A stretch of DNA of 64,000 nucleotides from Meconema thalassinum (GCA_946902985.2 OX336388.2:1499306545-1499370544); one strand, 5' to 3'; positions 1 through 11,512 are shown, counted from the stretch's first letter. The notes: generated from the letters alone by a model not told the origin. Translations and numbers: made by a program.

Positions 1-871
1 ATTCTTGGAAATCGATTATAGTACCTCTCCTTAATTATTGAAAGTCAAAATACAACATTCTTGGAAATTGACGAATATCTTTAAAAAAAATATATATAAT
101 TGAAATTCATCCTCTTTTATGAAAAAAATATATTTCTTGTTACATTATTTTGTTTTTCTCTGATATGACCGCCATTTTGTGTACGCGATTGGGCAGGATA
201 TCGAATTATGTAGCCAATAGGCTTCACCCGATGTCCAATAGAAGATGCCACACTATTGGCCGAGTAGAAGCGTCCAGTTTAAAATTCACCAATGAAAGTT
301 ATGGTTGCATATCTTGCCTTCATTCTTTTGTTTAGTATTCTTTGTATTGCGCTTTGAAGTGGTGTTTGCGTCAGCCTTCTTCTCAGTTTTATTTTAAACA
401 CATTTCATTTGTTGCAAGAACCGTCAGCGTTTGTGTGACACGTTATTTGTATATTAATGTGAAAAATGTGAATAATACGTACTCGGCTGTGTAAAGGCGG
501 GATTAGGCCCTAGGTTTTGTTTAAAGAGAATATAATTAATACGAGTACAAACAACACTGATTTATTTACAATTATCATATTACATGTGCGGAGCCTGAAC
601 GGTCCGGCTTGTCTCGCTCACATTACTCTCAATAATGTCCACGTTACGCGCTCCTTTCTTACCTGCTGCTGACAATATACACTCACTCCCTGGCGCTTAG
701 CGTGGTTGCCAAGCCGAGGCGCGGTCAAGAAATACACACACGGTTGTAATGTGGAGGGGACAGTCATAGACTACTACAGCAAATGTAAACAGATTGTGTT
801 TACAAATGTTAGTGAGATGTGATCATTCAGCAACATCACTCATTACCTAATTGATGCATTCTCGCTCCCTA
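1..871. other. AT-rich non-coding flank
   Basis: I recognise no gene, RNA or element here. The short open frame near 150-335 has no family resemblance and lies in AT-rich DNA. The stretch ends where the 155-bp satellite begins. Confidence 0.5.
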
Positions 872-2113
872 TGTGTGATTAGGGGCTTTGTCGCCTCTCA
901 GCGTATTAGCGAGCGACTTTGGTGCGTATTCTACCACCACTTTTATCAACGGTCCCTGTGCACAATATCCAATAAGTGCATGTAGGACAATCCGTTTAGT
1001 AGCTGGTAGCTGAAATTCCTAATCATTGTGTGATTAGGGGCTTTGTCGCCTCTCAGCGTATTAGCGAGTGACTTTGGTGCGTATTCTACCACCACTTTTA
1101 CCAACGGTCCCTGTGCACAATGTCCAATGAGTGCTTGTAGGACAATCCGTTTAGTAGCGGATAGTTGAAACTTTGTCGCCTCTCAGCGTATTAGCGAGCG
1201 ACTTCGGTGCGTATTCTACCACCACTTTTATCAACGGTCCCTGTGCACTATGTCCAATGAGTGCTTGTAGGACAATCAGTTTAGTTGCTGATAGTTGAAA
1301 TTCCTAATCATTGCGTGATTAGAGGCTTTCTCGTCTCTCAGCGTATTAGCGAGCGACTTTGGTGCGTATTCTACCACCACTTTTACCAACGGTCCCTGTG
1401 CACATTGTCCAATGAGTGCATGTAGGACAATCCGTTTAGTAGCTGAAGCTGAAATTCCTAATCATTGTGTGATTAGGGGCTTTCTCGTCTCTCAGCGTAT
1501 TAGCGAGCGACTTTGGTAGGTATTCTACCACCACTTTTATCAACGGTCCCTGTGCACTTTGTCCAATGAGTGCATGTAGGACAATCCGTTTAGTAGCTGA
1601 TAGCTGAAATTCCTAATCATTGTGTGATTAGGGGCTTTCTGGTCTCGCAGCGTATTAGAGAGCGACTTTGGTGCGTATTCTACCACCACTTTCATCAACG
1701 GCCCCTGTGCACTATGTCCAATGAGTGCATGTAGGACAATCCGTTTAGTAGCTGATAAGTGAAATTCCTAATCATTGTGTGATTAGGGGCTTTCTGGTCT
1801 CGCAGCGTATTAGAGAGCGACTTTGGTGCGTATTCTACCACCACTTTCATCAACGGTCCCTGTGCACTATGTCCAATGAGTGCATGTAGGACAATCCGTT
1901 TAGTAGCTGATAGGTGAAATTCCTAATCATTGTGTGATTAGAGGCTTTCTGATCTCGCAGCATATTAGAGAGCGACTTTGGTGCGTACTCTACCACCACT
2001 TTTATCAACGTTCCCTGTGCACTATATCCAATGAGTGCATGTAGGACATTCCGTTTAGTAGCGGATAGTTGAAATTCCTAATCATTGTGTGATTAGAGGC
2101 TTTCTGATCTCGC
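872..2113. repeat. 155-bp satellite array, left block
   Basis: Head-to-tail copies of a 155-bp unit. The landmark GTGTGATTAG recurs at about 873, 1028, 1313 (as GCGTGATT), 1467, 1622, 1777, 1932 and 2087. Spacing is 154-155 bp except for one unit near 1168 that lacks about 26 bp across the landmark. Each unit carries the same order of sub-motifs: CTACCACCACTTT, CAACGGTCCCTGTGCAC, GTAGGACAATCCGTTTAGT. No open frame is conserved among copies, so this is a non-coding satellite. Copies vary mainly just after the landmark (CGCCTCTCAGCG, CGTCTCTCAGCG or GATCTCGCAGCAT types). Confidence 0.95.
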
Positions 2114-3820
2114 CCCCCTGGGGCTCACTTCTAGTGGGCGTGGGTTGACGACCACGGGGCCCCAGCTGAGTCCGGCATTGCTTCCACTTACTTGTGCCGG
2201 GCTCCTCTCCGTCTTCTTTCCTGTCGACCTCACTTGGTCAACTCTTGTTCTCTTCCGACCCCGACGGTATTAGGGTATCCGAGGCCGAGGGAGTCTCTTC
2301 CTTTCCCGCCTTAATTGGCCCTTGTCTCATTTTTCCTAACACCCTCCTTCTGTGAGGGGTCAGCCTACTTTTTTTTTCCTTTTACCTCCTGCCTTGTGCT
2401 CCAGGCCCTTAAGGAGGCAGGGTGTATGTAGCCCCACCACTTCTGGTGCACCCTAGCTAATGCTACACCCTCAGGGGCTCATGGCTGGTAAGTTCGGGAG
2501 TTGGCAACCCCGAGGGATTCCTGAGCTGGGTCCGTTTTCCCCTTTTGCCCCTTCCCTTTGGGGCGGACCCTCTCCTCTCTCCCCTCCCTTCTCCTCTCCA
2601 ATCCTCTCCTCTTTTCCTTATATTTCCTTTTCTCTTTCAGATTCCCGCACTGTTTTTGTTACCTGGTTCCCCGTGTATCTAAATTCCCTTTTAGCGATGT
2701 GTTTGTAGGTATTTTTAATCTACGTTGCATTTTGTAAGTCTTTTCGATCTAGATTGCATTTTGTGAGTGTTTTTCAATTTCAATTGCATTTTGTAAGGAT
2801 TGACAATCTAAATTGCTTTTTAGTATGTCTTTCAATATCCGGACCGGGGCTTTTGTGAGTTTTTTGAATTTCAATTGCATTTTGTATTTTCAACCTACCC
2901 CGCTTTGTTCAAGTAGCTAAGTCTTAATTGCAATTTTGTGGGTATTTTGAATCTAAATTGCATTTTGTTTGGTGGGCATTTTGCACATATTTTGATTCTC
3001 AATTGCATTTTGTGCGTATTTTGAATCTAAATAACATTTTGTCAAGTATTTTCAATCTAAATTGCATTTTGTAAGTATTGTCAATCCACATGAGTCGTTT
3101 GAATCTACCGTACATTTTGTAAGCATTTTCAATTTCAATTGCATTTTGTAAGTATTTTGAATTTCAATTGCACTTTGTGAATAATTTGGATTGGAACTGG
3201 GATAGGGCCTATTTCAATCTGAATTGCATTGTGTATTTTCAATGTCAATTGCATTTTGTAAGTATTTTGAACCTCAATTGCATTTTGTACGTCTTTTCGA
3301 TCTCATTTGCATTTTGTTAGTATTTTGAATTTCAGTTGCATTTTGTAAGTATTTCGACGCTACATTGCATTTTGTACGTATTTTTAATCTAGCCTACGTT
3401 TTGTGGGGCTTTTTCAATCTATTCTTTTTGTGAATCTTTTCGTTCTAAATTCCCTTTTGTAAGACCATATTGTGAGTTGTTTCCATCTGAGTTTCTATTT
3501 GTACGTATTTTCCGTCTCCCATAATTTTCGTTCTGGTTTCCATTTCATTCTCATTTTCGCTATCACCCAGATCATTAGGGGCCGATAACCTAGATGTTAG
3601 GCCCCTTAAAACAACAATTATCATCATCATCATTTTTGTAAGTATTTTCCCTGCTACATAAGGCATAGTTGTTGGGGCTCACAGTCTATTTTATCTAAAC
3701 CATTTTCGTTTCATCCATGGCAGTGGGCTGTTTTTTATCTTCATCCTTTCATTTCACGCCATTTCATTTCATCAGGGGCCGATAACCTCGATGTTAGGCC
3801 CCTTAAAACAACAATCATCA
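2114..3820 (+). mobile_element. non-LTR-type insertion inside the satellite
   Basis: 1,707 bp of unrelated sequence splits a satellite unit. It is flanked by the perfect 13-bp duplication TTTCTGATCTCGC (2101-2113 and 3821-3833); the satellite resumes exactly after the second copy. The 5' part is GC- and pyrimidine-rich, the middle is a minisatellite, and the 3' end is a hairpin (GGGGCC...GGCCCC) followed by TTAAAACAACAATCATCA. That tail also ends other insertions in this window. The variable-length duplication and TCA-type tail indicate target-primed retrotransposition. No reverse transcriptase is encoded, so it is probably non-autonomous or truncated. A second copy of the tail lies inside it at about 3576-3637, suggesting a composite. 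Confidence 0.75.
2709..3475 (+). repeat. minisatellite, AATTGCATTTTGTAAGTATT type
   Basis: About 25-30 imperfect tandem copies of a roughly 27-bp unit built around AATTGCATTTTGT, a variable GT-rich step and TTTTCAATCT. Copies are degenerate and unevenly spaced. It lies inside the retrotransposon-like insertion and encodes nothing. Confidence 0.85.
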
Positions 3821-5541
3821 TTTCTGATCTCGCAGCATATTAGAGAGCGACTTTGGTGCGTACTGTACCACCACTTTTATCAACGGTCCCTGTGCACTAT
3901 GTCCAGTGAGTGCATGTAGGACAATCCGTTTAGTTGCTGACAGCTGAAATTCCTAATCATTGTGTGATTAGGGGCCTTGTCGCCTCTCAACGTATTAGCG
4001 AGCGACTTTGGTGCTTATTCTGCCACCACTTTTATCAACGGTCCCTGTGCACAATGTCCAATTAGTGCATGTAGGACAATCCGTTTAGTAGCTGATAGCT
4101 GAAATTGCTAATCATTGTTTGATTAGAGGCTTTCTGATCTCGCAGCTTATTAGAGAGCGACTTTGGTGCGTACTGTACCACCACTTTTACCAACGGTCCC
4201 TGTGCACTATGTCCAATGAGTGCATGTAGGACAATCCGTTTAGTTGCTGATAGCTGAAATTCCTAGTCATTGCGTGATTAGGGGCCTTGTCGCCTCTCAA
4301 CGTATTAGCGAGCGACTTGGGTGCGTATTCTGCCACCACTTTTATCAACGGTCCATGTGCACAATGTCCAATTAGTGCATGTAGGACAATCCGTTTAGTT
4401 GCTGACAGCTGAAATTCCTAATCATTGTGTGATTAGGGGCCTTCTCGTCTCTCAGCGTATTAGCGAGCGACTTTGGTGCGTACTGTACCACCACTTTTAT
4501 CAACGGTCCATGTGCACAATGTCCAATTAGTGCATGTAGGGCAATCCGTTAAGTTGCTGACAGCTGAAATTCCTAATCATTGTGTGATTAAGGGCCTTGT
4601 CGCCTCTCAACGTATTAGCGAGTGACTTAGGTGCTTATTCTACCACCACTTTTATCAACGGTCCATGTGCACAATGTCCAATTAGTGCATGTAGGACAAT
4701 CCGTTAAGTTGCTGACAGCTGAAATTCCTAATCATTGTGTGATTAGGGGCCTTGTCGCCTCTCAACGTATTAGCGAGTGACTTAGGTGCTTATTCTACCA
4801 CCACTTTTATCAACGGTCCATGTGCACAATGTCCAATTAGTGCATGTAGGACAATCCGTTTAGTAGCTGATAGCTGAAATTCCTAATCATTGTGTGATTA
4901 GAGGCTTTCTGATCTCGCAGCATATTAGAGAGCGAATTTGGTGCGTACTGTACCACCACTTTTACCAACGGTCCCTGTGCACTATGTCCAATGAGTGCAT
5001 GTAGGACAATCCATTTAGTTGCTGATAGCTGAAATTCCTAGTCATTGCGTGATTAGGGGCCTTGTCGCCTCTCAACGTATTAGCGAGCGACTTTGGTGCT
5101 TATTCTGCCACCACTTTTATCAACGGTCCCTGTGCACAATGTCCAATTAGTGCATGTAGGACAATCCGTTTAGTAGCTGATAGCTGAAATTCGTAATCAT
5201 TGTGTGATTAAGGGCCTTGTCGCCTCTCAACGTATTAGCGAGCGACTTAGGTGCTTATTCTACCACCACTTTTATCAACGGTCCATGTGCACAATGTCCA
5301 ATTAGTGCATGTAGGACAATCCGTTTAGTAGCTGATAGCTGAAATTCCTAATCATTGTGTGATTAGGGGCTTTCTGATCTCGCAGCATATTAGAGAGCGA
5401 CTTTGGTGCGTACTGTACCACCACTTTTACCAACGGTTCCTGTGCATTATGTTCAATGAGTGCATGTAGGACAATCCATTTAGTTGCCGATACCTGAAAT
5501 TCCTAGTCATTGCGTGATTAGAGGCTTTCTCGTCTCTCTCG
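3821..5541. repeat. 155-bp satellite array, right block
   Basis: The array resumes after the insertion. Landmarks fall at 3962, 4117, 4272, 4427, 4582, 4737, 4892, 5047, 5202, 5357 and 5512, all 155 bp apart. Three variants alternate: A (GATCTCGCAGC, with AGAGAGCG and CACTATGTCCAATGAG), B (GTCGCCTCTCAACG, with CACAATGTCCAATTAG) and C (CGTCTCTCAGCG). Order from 4117 is A B C B B A B B A, so the end approaches an A-B-B three-unit (465-bp) higher-order period. The array stops inside a C-type unit near 5541. Confidence 0.95.
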
Positions 5542-5823
5542 CCTTTCAGAATAAATCAATTCTTTACTAGTCTTATAGACGGTTAAGATATTGATAATAT
5601 AAGCCAAATAATGGCTACACTGCGTCCTGCTGCACGGCTGAAAGCAAAGGGAAACTACAGCCGTATGCTATTCCCGAGGATATGCACCTCTCTATGCATA
5701 AATACATGTGATGATGGCCTCCTCCCTTGTAAAATTTCAATCCGGAGGTAAACTAGTCCCCCGTTTGGATCTCCTGGTGGGGACTACTCGAGAGGGGGTT
5801 AACATCACAGAAGTGACAAAGAG

Positions 5824-6144
5824 CCGGCCCCGTGGTGTTGGGGTAGCGCGCCTGCCTCTCACCCGGAGGCCCCGGGTTCGATCCCCATCTCCGTTAGGGA
5901 TTTTAAAACTGACGTGAGGGTTGGAACGGGGTGCACTAAGCCCCGTGAGGACAATTGAGTAGCTGTCTGACAGTGAGACAGCGCCCCGATCACGAATACC
6001 AAGATTAACGGCCGAGGGGACCCGACGCGCTGATCACGCGTCACCCCAATATCTGCAGGCCAAATGGCTGGGCAGCGGTCGCTTGGTCGGCCTTAGCCCG
6101 TCATGGGCTGGATAGTGCCAGGGGTTGTATTTTTGTTGTTGTTG
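5824..6144 (+). mobile_element. tRNA-derived SINE, family 1, copy 1
   Basis: 321-bp insertion inside LINE copy A, flanked by the perfect 13-bp duplication AAGTGACAAAGAG (5811-5823 and 6145-6157). The head looks like a tRNA gene: A-box-like GGTGTTGGGGTAGC near 5834 and a good B box GGTTCGATCCC at 5875-5885. The body includes GGACAATTGAGTAGCTGTC, and the tail is (TTG)n. It should be transcribed by RNA polymerase III and mobilised by a LINE in trans. A second copy is at about 48229-48518. Removing it restores the LINE reading across the endonuclease start. Confidence 0.9.
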
Positions 6145-6156
6145 AAGTGACAAAGA

Positions 6157-6899
6157 GGAAATCTGACATTCTACGGATCGGAGCGTGGAATGTTAGAAGT
6201 CTGCTTGGAAATGGAAGGTTAGAAAACTTAGAAAGGGAAATGGATAGGTTGAGGTTGGATTTGGTTGGGATTAGTGAAATGCGCTGGCAGGAAGAACAGG
6301 ACTTTTGGTCAGGAGACTATAGGGTCATTAGCACTAAATCAAACAATGGCCAAGCAGGGGTTGGCCTCATATTGAGTAGTAAACTTGGACAGCGGGTGGA
6401 ATATTATGAGCAATATAGTGAACGGATTATTGTAGCAAAAATAAATACTAAACCTACCTGCACCACAGTGGTACAAGTGTATATGCCTACCAGTCAAGCT
6501 GATGATGAGGATGTTGAAAAGGTCTACGAAGAAATAGACGAAATTCTGAGGTATATCAAGGGTGATGAAAATGTTATAGTAATGGGAGATTAGAATTCTG
6601 TGGTAGGAAAAGGGAGAGAAGGGAAGATAGTAGGAGATTTCGGATTAGGTGAAAGGAATGATCGAGGAAGCAGGCTGGTAGAATTCTGCACTGAGCATGA
6701 GTTGGTCATAGCTAACACCTTATTCAATAACCACAATAGTAGAATATACACATGGATGAGACCAGGAGATACAGGGCGTTACCAAATCGACTTCATTATG
6801 GTCAAGCAGAGGTTTCGAAACCAGATTTTGGATTGTAAGACATATCCTGGTGCTGACATAAACTCTGACCTCAATCTGGTTGTAATGAAATGCAGAGTT
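6157..6899 (+). pseudogene. LINE copy A endonuclease domain
   Basis: Frame 6147-6593, then 6600-6899 in the same frame, encodes an AP-type endonuclease. Visible motifs are IGAWNVRSLLG, LVGISEMRW, TTVVQVYMPTS and a GD-N-S motif. Within that last motif the expected Trp codon is TAG (6591-6593), so the frame ends there. The catalytic SDH box reads SDLN (about 6866-6877): a single base change would turn the essential His into Leu. Both defects imply an inactive enzyme. The frame is then cut at 6899 by the LTR-like insertion. The first four codons from 6147 belong to the SINE target duplication and flank. Confidence 0.85.
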
Positions 6900-8395
6900 T
6901 GTAACGGTTTCCTTTGCCCTCACGTTGAGCGACAAATGTAGCAGCTTCTTTGTTAGTGCCCCATGTTGGTAGCGACAAATGTAATGTTTTGGCTGCCCCT
7001 ACTGTTGGGTGACAAATGTAATGGTTTTGCTAGCCCACACTGTTGGGTGAGAAATGTAACTGTTTACCTTTGCCTAAGCTATGTTGTTTTAATGGGCGCC
7101 AAGACCTCAATGCAATGTTGAAATCTAAATTTGTATTTAACAACGTCTAGCTCTGGCAGAACACATTCAAGACTCTATTCACTCAGATCGTGGTATGATT
7201 TGATCATTAACCCAACAAACAATTGTATCAGGAGAAGGAATTGGTCTATATCTAATGCTACCTACTGAAAGCAAAGATTGCATTGTAAAAGAAATGAATT
7301 TATTATATAAAACAAGTATAGCAAAATTAATAATAATAAGTTTAACATTTAAATTGGAGCGTTGTGATTTGAATATTACCGATAGAAAATTACGTGAAAA
7401 CGGAGTCTGATAAATTGATTTTACTCTTATTTCCAAGCTATGAAGTTACTGAATTATGAAATATAAAACAAAGAAAAATGAGAGATTGCGTATTTCTGCG
7501 TCATTAGCGCTTACCCCTGGAAATTGCCAAAGCATTTCCCTCGTTCTTGATGATGCTGTGTGCTTCCCACAGTCTCCTGGACGTCGCCATCTTCTTCGTT
7601 ATATGTTGATATTCTGGTAGATTAGATAACTCTATGGTCCGTACATCGGACCCAAACTCTCGTAAAACCGCACTGGTTACGTTTTACAAAAGATCGTCGC
7701 TAACTCCACTGAACATCGGAGCGACACGCACTTGCGACCGTACACTGCAAGTTCTACACAGATTGTCACTAACTCCCCTGAACATCGGAGCCACTCGCAC
7801 GCGCATCCATACTCGTCAAGTATTTCACAGATAGTCCTCGTCTCACGGCGCGTCGAACGATATATTCACCTGTCGGCTCCCCCACTCCGGAGCAGTCTCC
7901 TAGCTTACGCTGTCTCCGCTGATTGGCTGAGCCCTACGCGCTAGATCCCCACTCCTTCCTCATTACACTCCGCGGGAGGGAGAAGTCGATTTCCGTTTCA
8001 ACAATTCGCCTTTTCTAGACCTTGCGACCCAAGATTGCGTCATGCTCCTCGACAAGATTCAGCGTGTACTTGAAATCCCAGTGAGTCATCTCTCTCAAAT
8101 ACCCTAACTGACAAAAACTCCGTAAAATTCCGTAATCAGATAATTTTCTATGATATCGTCGTTCGTAATAATTTGCTTGATAGCGTTTTCTAAGACATAG
8201 AAAACCTATTTGAATGCTAATAATTTTTATAAAATGCTCCGAAAATACCTTAATAATAATTATAATAAATTAATAATAATAATAAATTACCATGAAAAAT
8301 TGTCTTGGCTGAACAATTTGCCGCGTAAATAAATATAGAATGCCTTCCTACTGACTTATGCCAGTTGCATAAAACCCCTCGAAAAACACGTTACA
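6900..8395. mobile_element. probable solo LTR inserted in LINE copy A
   Basis: 1,496 bp separate the two halves of the LINE gene. The ends are TGTAACG and CGTTACA, a 7-bp terminal inverted repeat in the TG...CA form of retroviral-type LTRs. Both sides carry the 4-bp duplication AGTT (6896-6899 and 8396-8399). No gag, pol or primer-binding site is present, so recombination between two LTRs is the simplest origin. TATA-like and AATAAA-like sequences occur but are common in AT-rich DNA. A short-TIR DNA element is the alternative. Joining across the site does not quite restore frame, so a small indel is also present. Confidence 0.65.
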
Positions 8396-8399
8396 AGTT

Positions 8400-9890
8400 G
8401 AAGAAACTGAAGAAAAGTCAAAAGCCAAAAAGGTGGGCAATAGACAGACTGAAAGAGAAGGATGTAAACGAAAGATTCAAGAAGAGTATAAAGGAAGGAC
8501 TAATGAAAAACCCTAAACAAACTTCAATTGCAGACGAATGGGCACTTTTGAAGAATGAAATAACAAAATCCGCAGAAGAAAACATTGGTAGGAAAGAGAG
8601 AATAGGTAGAAAACCGTGGATCACTCAGGATATACTCGAATTGATGGATGAAAGGCGGAAGCACAAGAATGTAAGAGATGAAAAGGGGAAGGCAGAATAC
8701 AGACGTCTGAAAAATGAGGTCAACAAGAAGAGCAAGGAAGCGAAAGAAGAATGGTTGAAAGAGAAATGTGCAGGTATAGAAAATTGTCTGAAATTAGGAA
8801 AAGTAGACACAGCTTATCGAAGGATTGAGAATACTTTTGGGGAAAAGAAGACTAAGTGCTGTAATATTAAGGACACAAATGGAAAGCCTGTAACAGGTAG
8901 GGAAGAAAAGGTTGAGAGATGGAAATCTTACATAGAGTGTTTGTATAAGGGAAAGGAGATTGAGAATCGTGTAATGGAAAGAGAGGAGGAAATTGATGAG
9001 GATGCAAAAGGAGATTTAATATTGATATCAGAATTTGACAGAGCATTGGAAGACTTAAGCAGGAACAAAGCACCAGGCATAGATGATATACCGATTGAGT
9101 TGCTACGCTGCATAGGAGATGAAGGTCTGATCAGGTTATTTCACTTGGTGTGTAGGATTTATGAGACAGGTGAGGTACCCCCTGATTTCAAGAAGAATGT
9201 TATCATCCCTATACCAAAGAAAGTGGGAGCTGACAGATGTGAAGATTACCATCCAATCAGCTTGGTTACTCATGCTTCAAAGATCCTGTCTAGAATAATT
9301 TACAAGAGGATTGAAAGCCAGATAGAATCGGAGTTGGGTGAAGACCAGTTTGGTTTCAGGAGAAATGTAGGAACAAGGGAAGTTGTACTAAGTCTTAGGC
9401 TGATTTTGGAAGGTAGAATAAGGAAAGATAAGAGAACGTTCATGGCATTTGTAGACTTAGAAAAGGCTTTTGATAACGTTGATTGGACTAAATTGTTTGA
9501 CATTTTGAAATCTATTGGAATAAAGCACAGGGATAGGAGGGTAGTATACAATCTATACAGAAACCAGACGGCAGTCATTCGAGCTGAAGGACATGAGAGA
9601 GAAGCTGGTATTCAGAAAGGTGTAAGGCAAGGCTGCAACTTATCACCCATACTTTTCAATCTTTACATTGAACAAGCAATGAAGGAAATTGGAGAAAAAT
9701 TTAAAGTGGGAGTGAAGATTAAAGGAGAAATAATTTCAACTCTGAGATTTGCTGATGACATCGTCATCTTGGCCGACAAGCCTGAGGAGTTGAATGAGTT
9801 TTTGACTGGTATGGACTCCGTCTTACGGAAAGAATTCATGATGAAAATTAATGTAAAACAAAAATACTGGAATGCAGCCGAAATAAATCA
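8400..9890 (+). pseudogene. LINE copy A reverse transcriptase
   Basis: A long frame (open 8365-9930) with a basic linker (KKLKKSQKPKRWAIDRLKEK) then a reverse transcriptase. Motifs: NKAPGIDDIPIELLR, GEDQFGFRRNVGTRE, motif A AFVDLEKAFDNVDW, motif B GVRQGCNLSPILFNLYIE, motif C FADDIVILAD (about residue 462). The enzyme would copy LINE RNA at a nicked target. The frame is lost near 9860-9900 by a small indel; the C-terminal region continues in another frame. The first 12 or so codons of the open frame are LTR sequence. Compared with copy B, the lesion lies just before the MDIKLAGE segment. Confidence 0.9.
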
Positions 9891-9899
9891 GAAATCTCT

Positions 9900-10508
9900 A
9901 TGGACATCAAATTGGCAGGTGAAAAGCTGAAGGAAGTAGGAGACTTCTGTTACTTAGGAAGCAAAATAACCAGTGATGGACCAAGCAAAGAGGATATAAA
10001 AAGTAGGTTGGCTCAGGCAAGGAAAGCATTTCTACAAAAAAGGAATCTGTTGACATCGAATATAGATTTAGGTATTAGGAAGTCATTTTTGAAAGCCTTT
10101 GTCTGGAGCGTGGCGCTATATGGAAGTGAAACTTGGACTATTGGTGCAGTAGAAAAGAGGAGAATTGAAGCATTTGAAATGTGGTGTTACAGAAGAATGA
10201 TGAAGATCAGATGGGTGGATAGAGTTACAAACGAAGAGGTATTAAGACGAGTGGGAGAGGAGAGATGTTTCTGGCGACTGCTAATGAAGATAAGAGATAG
10301 GTTAGTAGGACACATACTAAGACACCCAGGAATAGCAAGCTTAGTTATGGAAGGAAGGGTCGAGGGCAAGAACTGTAGGGGTAGACCAAGGTTAGAATAT
10401 GTTAAACAGATTGCCTCGGATATAGGGTGTGGTAGCTATGTAGAGATGAAGCGATTAGCTCAGGACAGGGAGGCATGGAGTGCTGCATCAAACCAGTCAA
10501 AAGACTGA
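9900..10508 (+). pseudogene. LINE copy A C-terminal region
   Basis: 202-codon frame continuing the LINE protein after the frameshift. It contains DFCYLGSKITSDG, LYGSETWTIG, FEMWCYRRMMKIRWVDR, VTNEEVLRRVGEER and GRPRLEYVKQIASD. This is the conserved tail seen after the RT in this LINE type, of uncertain biochemical role. The same segment in copy B (49234-49812) is closely similar. It ends with SNQSKD and a TGA, followed by the CAATCATCATC tail. Confidence 0.88.
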
Positions 10509-10535
10509 AGACTCAATCATCATCATCAATGTACT

Positions 10536-10889
10536 GTATATTGTGGAAACATCATAAACATTATTTACCCCCTTTTCAATTCTCATAAACAAAGATCTCA
10601 GTAAGACGCGGTGGGATCCGCCATTTCTCTTGTGGAAAACAGCCATTGTGCGCAAGCGCAGGAGTGACAAATATTACATTTTTCTTTAATAATTTAAAAA
10701 TATGTCCTAACATATATTTTCCTTTTAAAGACACTTTGCAAATCTGCATGCCAAGAGCTCCCGTTAGAATGCATTACGAAGTCACTCGGTTAAGACGTTT
10801 TCTCAATCTCTCGATAACAAAAATCAACTTAGTGTTTTAAATATATAGATAGATGCCAGAAAAGACTTTCATTAGGAATTAAAACTTTT
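10536..10889. other. non-coding spacer between LINE copies
   Basis: AT-rich sequence with no recognisable gene or element. The open frame at 10646-10840 has no family signature. Confidence 0.5.
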
Positions 10890-11512
10890 TATACCCTTCT
10901 TCTTCTTCTTCCTCCTCCTTGCCTTTTCTCGTTACGCGGGGTCGCCTTTCTTAATCCTGAGGCGCCAGTCATTTCATTTTAAAGCATCAGCAGCAGATAG
11001 GCCCAATACTCGCATGTCCGTTTGGACATTCGTCATCCTTGTTGTTTGAGGTCTGCCGCTCCCTCTCTTTTGAGTAGCCATGAAAAGGCACTTCTTCACT
11101 ACATGATTTTCCGGTCTTAGCATAACATGTCCATACCACCTTAGCCTGGTTTTGAAAAGTTTCTCAGTTATAGGCGCTATTTTGGAACTGCCTCGCACAT
11201 GTTCATTACGGATTTTATCTTTGAGAGTAACTCCACCTGCCCAACGTAACATACGTAGAGCACTTCCCTGATGAACCACCACTTTGATATCAAAGCTTTC
11301 GGACAAACCAACTTGGCTTCTGACACACGTCTTTATATTGTTACACATATCCATTATGAGTTTAATGTATAGTTCAGGAACGTTTTGCGACCTTAATGCT
11401 TGCCATGTTAACGGTCTGGGCACACAATCGAAGTATTTCTCAAGATCTATAAAAACCATACACAAACTCAGCTTGTTTTCACGAGCTTTTTCAATTACCA
11501 GCCTTATTGCAT
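10890..11512 (-). pseudogene. 3' part of a minus-strand LINE (copy C)
   Basis: Minus-strand frame with LCMVFIDLEKYFDCVPR (RT motif A region) running to HQGSALR, then directly MLRWAGGVTLKDKIRNEHVRG and LRWYGHVMLRPENHVV from the C-terminal tail. The motif B/C region (the FADD box) is deleted between them. The 3' end lies near 10890, with a GAAGAAGAAG-type tail. The N-terminal half continues beyond the Penelope insertion at 16067-17090; the two halves join across the duplicated CTTATTGCAT. The upstream 50 residues of the open frame (above 11512) are antisense of the inserted element, not LINE. Confidence 0.8.

Larger units (their letters stand above)
5600..10535 (+). mobile_element. RTE-like LINE (copy A), interrupted by a SINE and an LTR
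   Basis: A non-LTR retrotransposon on the + strand. Order: untranslated leader with a CGGAGGTAAACTAGTCCCC-type sequence (about 5745), apurinic-type endonuclease (6157-6899), reverse transcriptase (8400-9890), C-terminal region with WTIGAVEKRRIEAFEMWCYRR, then a tail of CTGAAGACTCAATCATCATC. A second, truncated copy of the same family lies at 49077-49905. RTE-type is my best clade assignment from the endonuclease and C-terminal layout; it has not been tested phylogenetically. Copy A is dead: it has a nonsense codon, an apparent endonuclease His loss, a frameshift and two large insertions. The 5' boundary is approximate. Confidence 0.85.

Noticed and set aside
872..5541. Direct repeats that could suggest a CRISPR array
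   Set aside because: Units are 155 bp, contiguous and without unique spacers, in a eukaryotic context; this is a satellite.
5832..5886. Functional tRNA gene
   Set aside because: A and B boxes are present but no cloverleaf or anticodon stem forms convincingly, and the sequence is the head of a SINE with target duplications.
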